From positions 42,554,908-42,618,907 of the forward strand of contig NW_023998414.1 in assembly GCF_014805625.2 (NCBI RefSeq): 64,000 bases of DNA, given 5' to 3'. A program made the position numbers and the translations under genes. How positions within the stretch are numbered: the first letter of the stretch is position 1; each line of letters starts with the position of its first letter. The stretch is from Glossina fuscipes. Its lineage: Eukaryota > Arthropoda > Insecta > Diptera > Glossinidae. Positions 26,901-41,089 of this stretch are shown here, one piece after another. The notes beneath the pieces are model-generated. The model had not been told where the DNA came from. It saw only the letters and a list, made by a program, of their open reading frames with translations, and did no database searches.

Positions 26901-28839
26901 TCCGTGTTCGAACTTGATTCCAAGAAGCTCGCTTACATATGCCTGCTCAACGGTTTGCTCCGCGTGCATGATTTCACTCTTAGCCGAAGTTGATCTCACT
27001 TTTTTTTTAAGCCATGTCGATGTATGAATCACATTGTGAACATGTATTAATCACTACGCCACAGATGCATAGTCTTTCTCACGGAATTGTTGCTAAGCAT
27101 TATTACGCGGCAAGTAATAACAATTTCTGCATCTATTATCTTGAAAATTTGGTCCCACTATCCCTGCATTTACCACACTATCAAGATACTCCAAACACTA
27201 GCTCATTAGAGTCCCTGGTGACGGTGATTGAAAGCACTATATTCGATATGAAATGCTTTTCGATTCTGCTAAATCATATAAACGAAGGCTCGCGACTGAA
27301 CTCGAGAACCTCTGATCAATCATGTGTAAGGTAGTTTTCAACTTATTAGAGCAAATAGAAGAGGCTTATTTCTGCCTTCAAATTACTTCCTGCACGTGTA
27401 ATTCATAATAGCTTTAACGTCTGACACCTTCATCCTTCATTACCACTTCGTCACATGCTTGCGGATGGAAATCATTTCATCAGAGTACGGGCCTCATTGA
27501 CGATTCGCATATTTGCCTTAATGTGCTAAAATAATATCTTTTCACCAGATTTCGATGCATCTTTTTTGCTAAGGTAAAAGTTTCGTACAGCACCTGCTCT
27601 AGCACTCGTTAGAGATGACAATTTGTGACATAATGCAAGTTAGAGACGTTTGGATGCGTTGCTATTTTCTCGGTAGAGAAGCGTATCTCGTGGTTTGATA
27701 ACCAGATGATTATCTATGATAAGTTGGATCTATGCAGTCGCATTAATATAACCGCCGATTAACCATGAATTGCTTAAGCCGTTACTCATTCCCATAATAA
27801 AGACTTAATAACTTTTTCGATTGGCTACACTGTCAGCAAAGTCGATAATCATGCCCTCGCCAGAGACATGGAGTCCGATCTTTACCACTGATGCTACAGA
27901 GATGCGAAGCGGGAATTAAATCCGATAGAGTACTTGCACTTAATGTACATACCACTATCTCTCATTCCGATTAGGAAAATTGATTCGTAATTAGATTCAT
28001 AAAATAGACAGAGCGGATTCAGCGGGTTATCCTGCAAACACCTCTTAATGCAATATCTCTTCTGCTTTACATGCGAACCTGGGGGATTGGATTATGTGCT
28101 AGCACTTCTTGTAAAGGTGCCTAGTTGTGTGTGTATATATATGCAGGTGCTCGTAGGTTATCCTGCTCTCTGTATTCCATTTGTCTGCTCGCTGAGCGCA
28201 ATCATGCTCCGTTCAATATTATAAGAGATAACCAATCAATTTCATTGAAATATTGTTGGGGGAATTGATCTGCATCCAGCGAGTTATCTTTTATATGAAA
28301 AAGATTTTTCAATTTTTAATATATGTAAAAAACGGGCCACGCTACTGTGCTCTCCATAAATTCGCATCGAATCGAAATTTCCTGCGTGCGGTAATATGTT
28401 ACTGTACTCGTACCCGGTAGTAACTAAAGTTTAAATCGTGTCAAGCAAATAACGAATTGATAATAGGCGAAAGAGCTCTTTTACTTTTTTTCTTCTTCTT
28501 ATGCTCTTTTACACAAATTTGATAGGGCGTAAAGTATTGTAGCACGTTAACAGGAAAACTCTCCACACTTGGCTTTACGCTTCTTTTTGTTTTTGTTTTT
28601 GTTTTAGTTTTTTTGTTTTTTTTCTCTTAATTGAAATCTTGCTTAAATCTAAGGGATCGTAGTGTGCACTTATGCGAATGCATTATTGTTTAATGTAAAC
28701 ATTCAGTCCGACTAAAGCGTACCGGGCGTACATGAAAACATGTTTTCTCTTGTTAGAAAACATATGAAAAATTTCTCTCTAAAGCTCATCTTTACTGTAA
28801 ACTTGTAAGTTAACATTCTTCTTTTTCTTTTTTTTTTTT

Positions 28840-29180
28840 GATTGATGACTTACGAAAATATTTACAAATTATTTGAATCCATTACTTGCGGGCTTAATCG
28901 ATTAATTACGTTAATTGTTTTTATTACTGCTCCAAATTCGATTTGGGTCGATTTGAATGCCGAGACTTACGAAAAGACTTTTTTACTTGCGCGAAGAAGT
29001 CTGACTTACGCAGGGGTGATTGACTTGTAAAACGGCTGCTGTTTACAATTGTCATAAACTGTCCAGCACTTTATGCATATTTTTAGGCCAGTCAAAGGTA
29101 TTAACTAATAACTTGGCCAAAGGCGGATCGTATGCAATAAGATGACAAAATTAATCAAGGATATTTATGCGTACTTACGT
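28840..29180. promoter_or_regulatory. Candidate ct intronic regulatory block
   Basis: A repeat-free stretch with a compact motif cluster. TTAATCGATTAA (28894-28905) is a perfect 12-bp palindrome containing ATCGAT, a core bound by Cut/CUX and Onecut homeodomain proteins, and it is immediately followed by TTACGTTAATTG. Downstream come TTATGCATAT (29071-29080) and TATGCAATA (29131-29139), which are POU-like, and a CAAAGG near 29094. Such clusters are common in developmental enhancers; function is inferred only. Confidence 0.25.
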
Positions 29181-29342
29181 ATTTTGTAATTCCGGAGAAA
29201 TGTATTTAGTTTCGAGTAAACAAATGGAATAATTACCTGAAAAGAGAAAAAAAAGAAAAAATACAGGAAACATAAATCATTTAATTAAATAAACGATTAA
29301 TTTTTTTTTTTTTTTTTTTCATATAAATATAAAATTAATATC

Positions 29343-29345
<3 letters not shown>

Positions 29346-29380
<35 letters not shown>
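29346..29380. repeat. (AT)n microsatellite
   Basis: 35 bases of AT. Confidence 0.97.
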
Positions 29381-29381
<1 letters not shown>

Positions 29382-29863
29382 TATGCATGTGTGTAAAAGT
29401 GAATACAGTGCAAACTTATGGTACGTAGATAAGTCCTCTTACTTTTTGTCGTTCGAAAAAATTTCCGTTTTAAACTCTTCAAAACACAATTAACAACTGT
29501 TAATATGATAAAAAAGATATTTCATCGAGTAGCTTTAATAGTGTACGATTTTATAACAATACTTAATTTAAGCAAATAAATGCATACACAAGCTCACAAA
29601 AAGTTATTCTCCACATGTCAGCTCATAAAACTCTGAAACCAAAAGCAAATTAAATTAAGAAAAAATATATTATCAATTTTTGCTGTATTTGTATTTTATT
29701 ATAAAGAGCAATAATAAGTACGTAAGTACGTACGTATATACAGATTGTTGTATAAAAGTGATGTGAAAATAACAAAATGGGTAGCGAGTCTTTTAAATGA
29801 AAAAAAAAAAAAAAAACAAATCTTGTGATAAAGATAAAATTATGGCATTACAAGTAGGGTTTT

Positions 29864-29864
<1 letters not shown>

Positions 29865-29894
<30 letters not shown>
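29865..29894. repeat. (AT)n microsatellite
   Basis: About 30 bases of AT. Confidence 0.95.
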
Positions 29895-29897
<3 letters not shown>

Positions 29898-31050
29898 AAT
29901 ATATTTATTTTAATAATTGTTTTCGAAATTCTAGTAAATGAATTTACTAACCCATAAATCATTACAATTAAAAATGTAGAATACGATAGCAGCAATCCGT
30001 GAGCAGCGTATCAGCACCGCTTAAAAGATAGATGTCTATTGGCCAAGTAAGTTTAAACGGCCGGACGGGTAGATAAGATAAAGATTCTCTCAAGTTGATT
30101 GGTTTTATTTGTTTAGTTCTGTGAAACATGTTTATCTCGAAAAAATATGGCCGCTATTAAGATCACAAACCACTCATAACTATTTAATTTTTGATTTTTG
30201 TCTTCCGGAGAAAGTTAATAGGTGTACAGTTAGCTAAAGGAATAAATAAATAAGATGCACTACTACTACTTATTTAAGACTTTTTGTTTTGCAACAATTT
30301 CAACATCACTAATAAATGGACTTTTTTTTCCCAATTTCGAAATAGTTATTAAAGATAAATATTGCCTACATTTAGGATCATTAAGTCGACAAATTTGTAA
30401 CATTTCTGCGGCATTATCTAAAAGCTAGAGAAGAATAACCGATTTGTTGAAATTATGGATGAATGAGATGTGTAATGTGTCTGGAAACAGCTTTGAACTG
30501 TAAGCGTTAAGAAGAAATTAAACAATGACAGAAATATACTTATATTTGATTCTTAGTTACTTAGTACTTAAAACTGTGCTAACTTATAGATATTTCTTGA
30601 CAAAGACAAACTGAGAAGAAGAAGATGAAATAAAAATACTTAAATACATTTTTAAACAGACTCACGCGCTCTTCACTGAAGCGCACTCATCTTTGCTAAA
30701 TGAAGACAATCAGCATTCAAGGCAAAATAAGAAAAGTAAAAATCAAAACAGAAATCAAAGAAAAAAGAAAAAAAGGAAAAAAAAAAAAAAAAAAAAATTC
30801 AGCACATACTATAAAATAATATATGTATTAGTGAATGTATACATGGTTGCATGTACAACGTATATGTACAGGATTCGTAGTAGGTGGTGCTTGGATTCTA
30901 TCAAAGCAAATGTCAACTTTATACAACACAAAAATCTAAGGGGTATATATAACATTTTATAGATGGATTCCCAATCGTAATCGATGGTGGTTCTGCTGCT
31001 GCTGCTTTCAGTGTATACTCATATGCAGATATATGGACGTTTCGATATAC

Positions 31051-31086
<36 letters not shown>

Positions 31087-32024
31087 ATATATATTTATAT
31101 AAAGGCATATATATAAATACCTATATATATTTATATATATATGCCATTTAATTGTTCTCTGCGTATATATATATATATATAAATATAAATGTATGATGTA
31201 TGGGTAGGGGATGAAGGGCATTTACAATATATCACTAATATTTATACACAAATATACACAAGAGAATGTTTGTGCATATGAAGATACGTATATGTATTAA
31301 AGTTCACAAAAATTTTTCCAATGAAAAAAAAAGAAAGAAAAAAAATGGGAAACGAGAAGAAAGTAAATGTCCTTTTACGTGTAAAAGAGAGTGAGTGATT
31401 GTACGTAACAAAAATGAGAATTTGGCTCTCTAGCTAAAGCGCCTGCGACAGAGAACTAATATATATATATAGGAAAACATTTGCAAGCAAAATAAAAAAG
31501 GAAACATATATATATATATATATATATATAAATGTTGAATAGAAAAAAGTTGAACTAAAAAAGAAATGCTTTCTTCTTTTCTGCTGGTATTTATAAAAAT
31601 TCAATAAATATACGTATGCCTGCATGTATATGAAGAGTACAGTGGAAGCACGTTAGAAATACAACACAGTCTAAAATAAAAAAGCAGTAGCATATGAGTA
31701 GCATGTACAAGGAAAGACATGGGGGCACAGATTCAATTTTTTTTAGGGTTTGATTTCGGGAGCTATGGAAAGAAGTGTCTTTGTAAATGGTGTTGAGTTG
31801 TGGCAAATGTGTCTCTGTTCGATTTCGAGTGGTTTGGCTTTCGTAGCGCAGAGGAGGCACAATTCAGTACTTGATGGAGTGGTAGCAATTCAGCAGAGGG
31901 AATCTGTACGTATAAAAATGAAAACGAATTTTGTATATAAGCATTATCATTAGATACATATATTTATGCTTCGCTATAGGAAGTGAACTTTCCTTAGTTT
32001 AACAAAAAAATTTATATTTTTATA

Positions 32025-32320
32025 AATTATTATTATTGTTATTATTTTATTATTATTATTATTGTTTTCATTATTATTATTATTATAATAATATTATAAT
32101 TATATTATTATTAATTATTATAACTATTATTATATATTAATATATATAAAGATATATAATAATTATATATAAATATATATATAATATATATTAAATATAA
32201 ATATTAAATAATAATAATAATTAATTATTATAACGATTATTATTACTATTATTATTGTTATTGTAGTTATTAAAATTATTATTATTATTATTGTTATTAC
32301 TATTCTGTTGTTAAGGCACT
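32025..32320. repeat. Nearly pure A/T block of (ATT)n/(TTA)n and (TA)n
   Basis: About 300 bases composed almost only of A and T, made of interleaved ATT, TTA and TA units in both orientations, with many self-complementary segments. Probably an expanded and diverged microsatellite. Confidence 0.85.
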
Positions 32321-33171
32321 GTGTATACACAATATATTTAAATCATTCATGCAATTGAAGGAGAATGTGTGTGTGCACATGTGAAAATGGAATGTATTCC
32401 CTTCTGCATTAGGTTCATTGGATGATTTCATGATTTTCCTTTCTATATAGAATTTGGGTTGAGCTCTTGCTTACTTTTCCCTTTTTGGGTGCCAAAATAG
32501 AAAAAAGGAAGTGTAAGTATGTATACACACCCTTCATTGGGAGTCGATTGAATTCGATTGGACGAACGGTAATCGTTAAAAATGAAGTATAAAATGGTTG
32601 TTTATTTATATTCTTTTTATTTTGAGCATCTGGTTTTACTCATATACATTGAAACAGTTCTATTATAAAATATTTTTATATGCACACTACAAAAAATAAA
32701 AAAAGAAGAATAATAACGAGTGACTCTAAGAAGGAGTGGTAATGCGTCAATATGTTTGAAGATGATGGATGTATTATGTATAGATGTGCATATGAACGGA
32801 GTGTTGAAGAAAACGTAATACGTTATATATATATTATATACATATATGTATTGCATCGGACATTTTAAGTTATCTAAATTGATGTTATAATGATAGGATG
32901 ATTAATTACGATCACATTTATGAATTTATTTGAAAATTTCGATATCCAGAATGAGTTGATGATAATCGTAAACTATCTTACTTCATTCTATCTCCATCGT
33001 TTCGTTTTTCTTATTTTTTTTTCTTATTGTGAAAATTGATGTGAATAACTTTAGAGGACCTTTTTAATAATACATTTTATATTAATAGAATTGTTTATTT
33101 TATTTAGTTATGAAAAATAAGTAATTATTAAAAAAAAAGGTAAAATTCGCTAATAAACGTTATCCATTTTC

Positions 33172-33176
<5 letters not shown>

Positions 33177-33214
<38 letters not shown>
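33177..33214. repeat. (AT)n microsatellite
   Basis: About 38 bases of AT; two more AT tracts follow within 300 bases (33426-33453 and 33480-33510). Confidence 0.96.
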
Positions 33215-33215
<1 letters not shown>

Positions 33216-33477
33216 GGTTGAGATATAATAACCATGTCAATCATCGACTACATGTGCCTCCAATCACACAAAAAAGTCCTTATAGCGATTTCAGAACAAC
33301 CATTTTTTTCTTATTCTAATTATTGTTGCCGTTATTCGTTTTCTTAAATCTGTATTCATAAATGAAACGCTTACAAAGGTATAGATGCGCCTTTTCCGCA
33401 TATACATTTACAACTATGTAAAGATATATGTATATATATATATATATATATATCTCCTTTCTTTTTACAAAAAAAGG

Positions 33478-33513
<36 letters not shown>

Positions 33514-34056
33514 TGTATATACGCACATGTATTGTATAAATCCTATATAAGATATAAACGTAAAATATAGCAAAAGGAAAATAAAATACTCGTACATACC
33601 ACAATATTGTTGTTGTAGCTGTTTGTGCCGCAGTCAATAACATCCAATCAGGTTTGTTAAAAATCTATCTATATACACTCGTTTACACAACCATTCACAC
33701 AGATATATAAATATATGTTGGTACACATATCTACACACCTATATGCTTATGGTGCATTTAACTCAGTGTTATGTGTATTCCGTTCGCATGTATGCAACGA
33801 AGTTATAGAATAGTGTGGTGTACAGGAGTATGTTGAGCTCTATGGCCTTAACCAGAGTCGGTGAGTAAGGCTGACGGTGGTATGAAGTATGAACTCAGTA
33901 GATTAGTTTTTATACTCATCGAACGTACATTGAATTGAAATACTGTTTGTGTGCGTTATATTTTTTCCTTCTTTTTTTTGTTTCATGTTTTTTTTTTTTT
34001 TGTTTTTTTCTTACAACCACACAACCATTAAGCCTTCGCATATTCTCGTAAATACA

Positions 34057-34058
<2 letters not shown>

Positions 34059-34087
<29 letters not shown>

Positions 34088-34123
34088 TTCTATATATATA
34101 TATATGTATATATATATAGAAAT
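34059..34123. repeat. (AT)n tract containing a perfect inverted repeat
   Basis: ATTTC followed by TA units (from 34086) is mirrored by TA units followed by GAAAT (to 34123). This gives 17-bp self-complementary arms around a 4-base centre, within a longer AT array. Confidence 0.93.
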
Positions 34124-36121
34124 GTATTTATACGGACTCGAATCTGATGGGCTGGTATTAGTAAATGTCAATAAAATATCTGCTAGATACCCGTGTGCGT
34201 TCATATAAAGCAGAATAAATTGAACAGAAAAAAAAAAAAAAAAAAATTTCAACCATCTCGCTCTTTTTATAATAATGCGCTTCATTTCATCTCTCCTCTT
34301 TAGCAAAATAAACTCATTCACTCTTTCTCTCTCTTTTTACTCTCTAAATTCTACCTGATTTGCTGAGCGGAGAGCACAAATAAGCATTGTTGTATTTTTA
34401 AGTAGTAAAATTCAGTGCAATGTTTCGTTGAACATCAAAATGCCGTCGGTAATTATTTTTATTAAAAATTGAAATCAGAGCAATAAAGTCTATCCCATTC
34501 GCGAAGATGATTTTTCTTCTCTTTTTCGTTTTCCCTTTTTTTTTTTAAGCAAATAGGGAGTAATTTAAAAATCAAGATGGGATAAAATTTCAATAATTAT
34601 AAATACATTCTAGTTGCAAATGTAGATTGGTTAAATGGATTTATATAAAATTTATATGTACACTAGATATATATGTAATATCATTTATTGATAGAAGAAT
34701 AATTATTCATTTCAGTTTTCGGATATTAAGATTAAGGTGGAGCTGTTCGCATCGATTGCATATATATGTGTACGTATTGTGTACATGTATGCACATTATT
34801 CGAGTGGCTGCATTATTATTGAATCAAAATATCCTCGCAAACCCAATGTCAGCACTCCAACAGCAACAACAAGAACAACGTCGGCGGTGGCGAAAGCAAT
34901 GTTGATGGTGCCAATACCTTTTGCGCAACGCATCCATCTGACATATTTCCAATATCATTGGTCGATAAATACCAAACGAACGAAACATAAGAGCTATGGA
35001 CCACCAAACATAATATATACACATGCCGTGTACATATCGTTAATATGTGTTTCATGTCTATGTATAAATGTAAGTATGTATTGTATAGTAGAAATTTCAG
35101 CTTGCTGTGTGTGCAATACTGAAAATCCCTGTACATGCAGGAATATAGAAGAAATATTGGCAGCAAAATAAGGTAGTAAATACGAAAATGGAGATCGTTA
35201 CTAGAGTAAGTAAGTAAGTAAGTAAGCATAGAGGTGGAGTAGCTGAACTGTATAGAAAATTTATATGTACCTGAAAAAGCATATAAAGTGTCGTGTCGTG
35301 TGAAAGCAAAAAAATTCCTCTTCATTTCTTTATTTTGCTCCACAGAATTCAAGAAAATCAAAGAGAGCATACTAAAAACATATTTATATATACATATATA
35401 TATATATATATATACAGTTCTATCAATCCAGTGTATTACTCGAGCAATAACAGTAGCCGTAGCATTATTGTAGAAATATTTAAAGAATAATAAACAACGG
35501 AACGGGAAAAATTGCATTCGCTTTAGAACGAATTCTCGATACTTTCTATTATATGGCTGACAGATTTCAACTGCGCTTTATCGCATGCATCTTGTAGACG
35601 TATCAAAATTGCTTATGCCTACTTTACTCTTTATAGTAAATTTAGTAGTGCGGCTTAAAACGTATAAACTCCCTTTCAAACTTCAAGTTGTTATCCACAT
35701 ATGTTTTTTGATGTTATAAGGACTCAGTATACGCCCAATCCTCAATCATAAATTGAAGAAATACAAGAGAAAAATGAAAAAAGTAATGAATTTTCAAAAT
35801 GAAAACAAAAAATTTTTTTTTTAATTGTGAGCGAACGCAAAATTTTTCCTTCTATTAGCTAGAACTTTCAACTATTTAATGAATGAATAAATTAGTTAAA
35901 TAAAATGATGTCCGAATTTTTCTATGCTAACCTTATAGCTAGAATCGGAACCTAAATGGAGGGTATTCGAAGTTTTACCGTCACCAAATAAAATGCATAT
36001 TTTGCTTTTTGTTTTTTTTTTTGTCTTTTTTTGTTTTTTTTTTTTTTTAACATGAGACTCGTTAGAGAAAAACAGGATGGAGAGAAAATAATATATATGT
36101 ATTATATGTGTATATATGTAT

Positions 36122-36125
<4 letters not shown>

Positions 36126-36163
<38 letters not shown>
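36126..36163. repeat. (AT)n microsatellite
   Basis: 38 bases of AT. Confidence 0.97.
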
Positions 36164-36164
<1 letters not shown>

Positions 36165-38866
36165 GCGGGAAAAGTTTTAGTTTGCCTTGTCCTCTAATAA
36201 TGGCGTTGCATCTATTTTCTGTCTCTTATTCGCATGCGGCGAATTTTATTAACGTCTAGCGGTTAGTAGTAAAGATAGAGTGGGGTGCTGTAGTTTGCTA
36301 CTTGCTCTTAGACTTGAATATATCCTGTAGGATTTATATCAAAAGCAACACCACAGAAAAAAGATTTTATTCACTAGAAGAGAGGAAATAAACGAAAAAG
36401 AAAAAAAAAAAAAAATGGTGGATATATAATCATTTTATTGGAAATAAGAAAAGCACAGACATAAAAAGAGGAATTCATGCTTTAGCGAATGGTATACGCG
36501 CATCGGAAAATAATATGGAATGCTAATGACTATGTATTCTCTATGTATATAAATGTATATAAAATATACATATAATTTTCTACGTATATTATAGTTTAAA
36601 TTTCATTAATCGATTTAAATTTTAATCTCACTTTTCATATATTTATATACACACAAGCATACACCCATATATATATATATATATATATATATTACATAAT
36701 TTTTGGTTATATATATATATATATATATGTATAAGAAATTTTTATAGAAATTAAAAAAAAAAAATAACAAAAAAATCACACCTTTCTGTGACTGCTATGA
36801 ATATATTTTTAATAATCGAAATAAATTAGTTTGAACTGATAACCGATGAGATTCATCTAATTGCTCTTACGTAACTAGAGCATCGAGCGACATGAATTAT
36901 GTGTATATGTGTATTCTTATTACTAAAACGATACCTTATCAACCATTTTTGAAAGCACTGATTGCAATTGGCCAATTTTTGACGCTCCTGCTTTCCCTCG
37001 CTGTCAAGTTTTATCTTATAAGTGAATTTATACCCACAAGGATAGATACGATCAAATGCAATTGTACCTCTTCTGAGGATATACATGATCTGCAATTTGA
37101 CACGCTCGCAATTAGTGCCATACTTGGCAGCTAGTCTGAATATAATGTAGATCTGTTATCTGCTTCCCTGTACCGGTGTGTAACGAGCGTTACTTTTTTC
37201 TCTATCTCCGTCTCTCTCTCTCTCTCTCTCTCTAACTCTCTGGAGTGTGAATGGGCTCAGAAGTACGATGCATTTGTTTGAGTTTGAATCAAAAGTAAAA
37301 TGTCTACCTAAAGTTTTTGTTATATTTTATATAAGATTTTGTTATACGTCAAAAAAAAATTTTGCTTTTTTTTTGTAATGTTTTTTTTTCTCTTCTTGGG
37401 AGGATGCGTTTGCCTGATATTTCAGCTCATAATTTTAAACTTATCTTTACCGATTTCGCGCCTTCACATTATATCTTACATAATGCGACAATGTCGACAA
37501 TAAATCAATGTCTCCATTCTTTGATGGGCATAAATGAAAATATCTTTAGAAGTCTCTTATTCTCTACGATTTGATTTCTGTGATCCTAGAACGGTTACAA
37601 AGACACTCATCAGCACCCTTGAAATAAAAATGAAGAATACATTTTTTTTTTTTTTCACATCTAATAATAAAATCTCTTATAGACTCTCTTCATTATATCA
37701 TTCAATATGCCTTCATTTTCTAGTTGGGAATATAATTAGTTGATTTAATTTGTATGAGGAGAAGGAACAGCACACATTATCATGAGCTCTAATTAGTCAC
37801 AAAATGAAACATTTTACAAATATAGCAACTGCGAGACAATTGCTTATGCTATTTTTGTTAGAAATTCATGCCTTCTTCCACTTTTAGGTTGTAATAGTTT
37901 TCGCTGCTGTTGTTGCAGTTAAAATGTTCAATATTATTAGCATTAACATATAATACGGAGATAATACAGGAGATTAACAAAAGCAACTATGCAGTATGCA
38001 GTAGAATAAAACTTAATTTTGATTTGTGGTCACGCCCGCGCATATAACTGACGTCGAGTTATGCATTTCTCTCTCCTCATAAAGTGTCCACAATCCCTTG
38101 CTAAATTGTGTACATTGGACTTTTTGAAAAGAAAATCTGCAAGTTGAGATCCTTCTTAAGTATGTAGGTATGCATGCATTGTACAATGATATTTGTTAAG
38201 CGTAGGTGCATTGCCTCATCCTATGTCCTCGATTTTTTCGCCCACTGCGTAAATTCCAATACAACATTGTCTACAGTTCTGCTCTTTAATAAATATTACA
38301 TATGAGATCATAAGTTCATTTATATATATGTACATATATAAATATATGTATGAAACATTAATGATTAGTCCAGTCGCAAAAGGGAAATTAAAATAATTTT
38401 AATTTGAATTTCCGTTCAGTTTCGTTTTCTTTATAGATATTCTGAAGCCTACATAAGCTTTTAATTTGGTTTTTTATTTAAATTCCCCTTCGTGTTGAGC
38501 TTTTTTAATAAAATGTAACTTTGATTTTTTATGATCACTTTAAATGATCCTCTGCTGCTGTTTTAATACTGATGATGATGATAATTTAATTCAATTGTTG
38601 AACTTCCGCTGAAGAACTGCCTATACTCACGACGACGCATCAATCGAATTCAATTGTGTGTGAGTCATACAAAAAAAAAAAAATAAAAATAAAAAAATAA
38701 ACAAATAACTAAATAAATAAATAAATAAATAAATATATATATAAAAAAAAGATCTGCTTTTTGATTTTTTCTTGTATTGTATTTACTTAAGCAATTGATC
38801 ATCTTGTTCAATTTAGTCATGATAAGATAGTCAGTCTAGTTGTTTCCTCTAGTACTGTATCAAATG

Positions 38867-38899
<33 letters not shown>

Positions 38900-39665
38900 C
38901 TCGTGTTCTATTGCTTGACGAATTACTTCAAATAAAATCTCGTTTTATTGCAATAAGTTGTAAATTTAACCGGATGCGTGCGTACGATTGGAACAAAGCT
39001 TTGATTGGTACTCACATGCCCGTCGTTTCAAAGTGTTTGTAAATGTTTGTTGCGTTGTTCAAATTGCAAGAAATTAGTCTTTTCGATGGGAATATATATG
39101 ATCTCATAAGTACCTATATATACGCATACGGGAATGTATGTAAAAAGGTCAGTTTGTTGTAAGCCAAATAGAGTCAATTCTGTTTCTTTAAATTGACTGT
39201 CAGCTATAAGTCAACTCAAAATTATGCTTTAATTTCTCTTAGTTACAAGCAAGCATACAAATATATATATATACTAAAAATATCGTTGCTACTAACCTTA
39301 GACAATTTAAATTTCACAACTTTCTCTTAAATTGATATGATTTTATTTGTAACAACAATGGCAATACAAGAAGCATAAAAAGTGTTTGCATATATACTTA
39401 CACACATACTGTTATGTAATTTAGGTAAAAAAGTAAAGTTTTTTGTTAATTTAAATTTAAGAAAATTAAACTTAAGCTCTTAGTTGGTATTAATAAGGGG
39501 TTGTTGCTGCGAGTGCTGTTGTCGCTGTTGTTTTTGTTTTTTCCACAATCATGTTGTTGCAAATTACTAAAGCAACTTTAAACTAAATCCAACAAAAAGC
39601 GAAAAACAAAGAAGGTATAAATGTTTTGTTTTCTCCCGTTTATGTAGTTTGAGCAAAAACTGTAG

Positions 39666-39666
<1 letters not shown>

Positions 39667-39709
<43 letters not shown>
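39667..39709. repeat. (AT)n microsatellite
   Basis: 43 bases of AT. Confidence 0.97.
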
Positions 39710-39713
<4 letters not shown>

Positions 39714-40047
39714 ATGTATATATCTAACATTCATTCATTCATTAAAACTGCATGTACACGTTTGCTTGATTGTATGTGTGCGAATGTTTATATGGAGAGA
39801 AATTAGTTCAGAAAAAAGGGGAAACATTTTCTTGTTTTAGACGCTTAACAGACAAGCAGGCGGACAGACAGATATCATCACAGACAACAACAAAATAAGA
39901 AGAGAAATAACATTTAAGCTTTATGAATATACCCCGCATACATGCATACTTATATAGATATATACATATATATATGTATATATATATACATACATATATA
40001 CATACGTCCATACATAAGCATATATATATATACATTCATACAAAAAG

Positions 40048-40048
<1 letters not shown>

Positions 40049-40092
<44 letters not shown>
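40049..40092. repeat. (AC)n-(AT)n compound microsatellite
   Basis: AC units to 40062, then 30 bases of AT. Confidence 0.96.
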
Positions 40093-40093
<1 letters not shown>

Positions 40094-41051
40094 CTATATA
40101 TGAGCAGGTATATGCATGAGTATATAGGTGTTTGTACACTTAAAGCAAACTCTTCGTCTTGGATTGACACATATATACGCACATATCATTATGTATGTGT
40201 GTAACACAAATTCACATGTATAGGTTTATGTATATATATATATACAAACACTTATATATATGCATTTTTTAGTGTGTTTGGGAGTTCAGAATTTATAATT
40301 GTGTAGGAGTTGTTAGCGTTGGTGTGGTTTGTTGTCTCTTAGTTGAACCGCTTGCTTTAATTTCACTTTTTGCAGTTTAGTTTTTGTCTGTCTGCTTATG
40401 CCATGATGCGTCCATGTGTTCGCTTACATACAAATATAAAGATGCTTTTAACCCGCTTAGCAATCTTAGAAATAAACCTTTAGTTAAAAACAGGATGTCC
40501 TTGAGCTTGACAAATAAAATAAGCTCTCTTTAATTCGCTCTTTATCTTTCCCTCCGTCTCTGTCTCTCTCTTTTTCTCTCACCCCCTTTTCGTAAAACCC
40601 TAACTGTGCTAGCTTCAATAATAATAATAATAATAATAAAAGGAACCAAATTGCAATTAAATTACATTTTAAGATTTGCATAAAACTAGAACTTTTGCTT
40701 GATAATTAAAAAAATTTGGTAAAAATTTAATTCCAGTTTTAAAGACGACTTTATGCAATATTTGTACATCAAATATTTGTAAAGTTAAAAAACATATTTT
40801 GTTTTTGTATAATATTTCAACAGTTTCATATTCAAATTCAGTTTTTTGTTATGGTTATTATTATTGTTGTTGTTATAGTTGTTGTTGTTATTGTTTCTTT
40901 TGCCTTTTCTCAATCCGCCATCACTTATCAGTCTAGATGGGAAAACGTAAAGGTTTTAAATACTACTTACTTCGGCCGTATACTTTTCAATTACGCACAG
41001 ATGTTTTCTTAAATATTTTTATGTCATTACATATATCCACACATATACATG

Positions 41052-41089
<38 letters not shown>

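Larger units (their letters stand above)
15471..28839. other. Intron 1 stretch: mixed unique and simple-repeat DNA, no gene
   Basis: About 15480-16700, 19000-20340, 22720-24220 and 26400-28430 are repeat-poor with more balanced composition, and are the best places for conserved non-coding elements. Frames such as 19490-19947 (minus), 26781-27032 (minus) and 27014-27334 (plus) are open, but I recognise none. Shorter repeats not listed separately include A at 15736-15756, (CATT/TTTC) near 17107-17125, (AT)n at 17150-17168 and 20929-20954, T at 25360-25379 and an A run near 26020. Confidence 0.8.

Noticed and set aside
34849..35517. 222-codon minus-strand open frame, the longest outside ct and the assembly gap
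   Set aside because: It translates an (AT)n array into Tyr-Ile repeats, is dominated by Phe, Tyr, Leu and Ile as expected from AT-rich DNA, overlaps an opposite-strand frame and has no recognisable domain.
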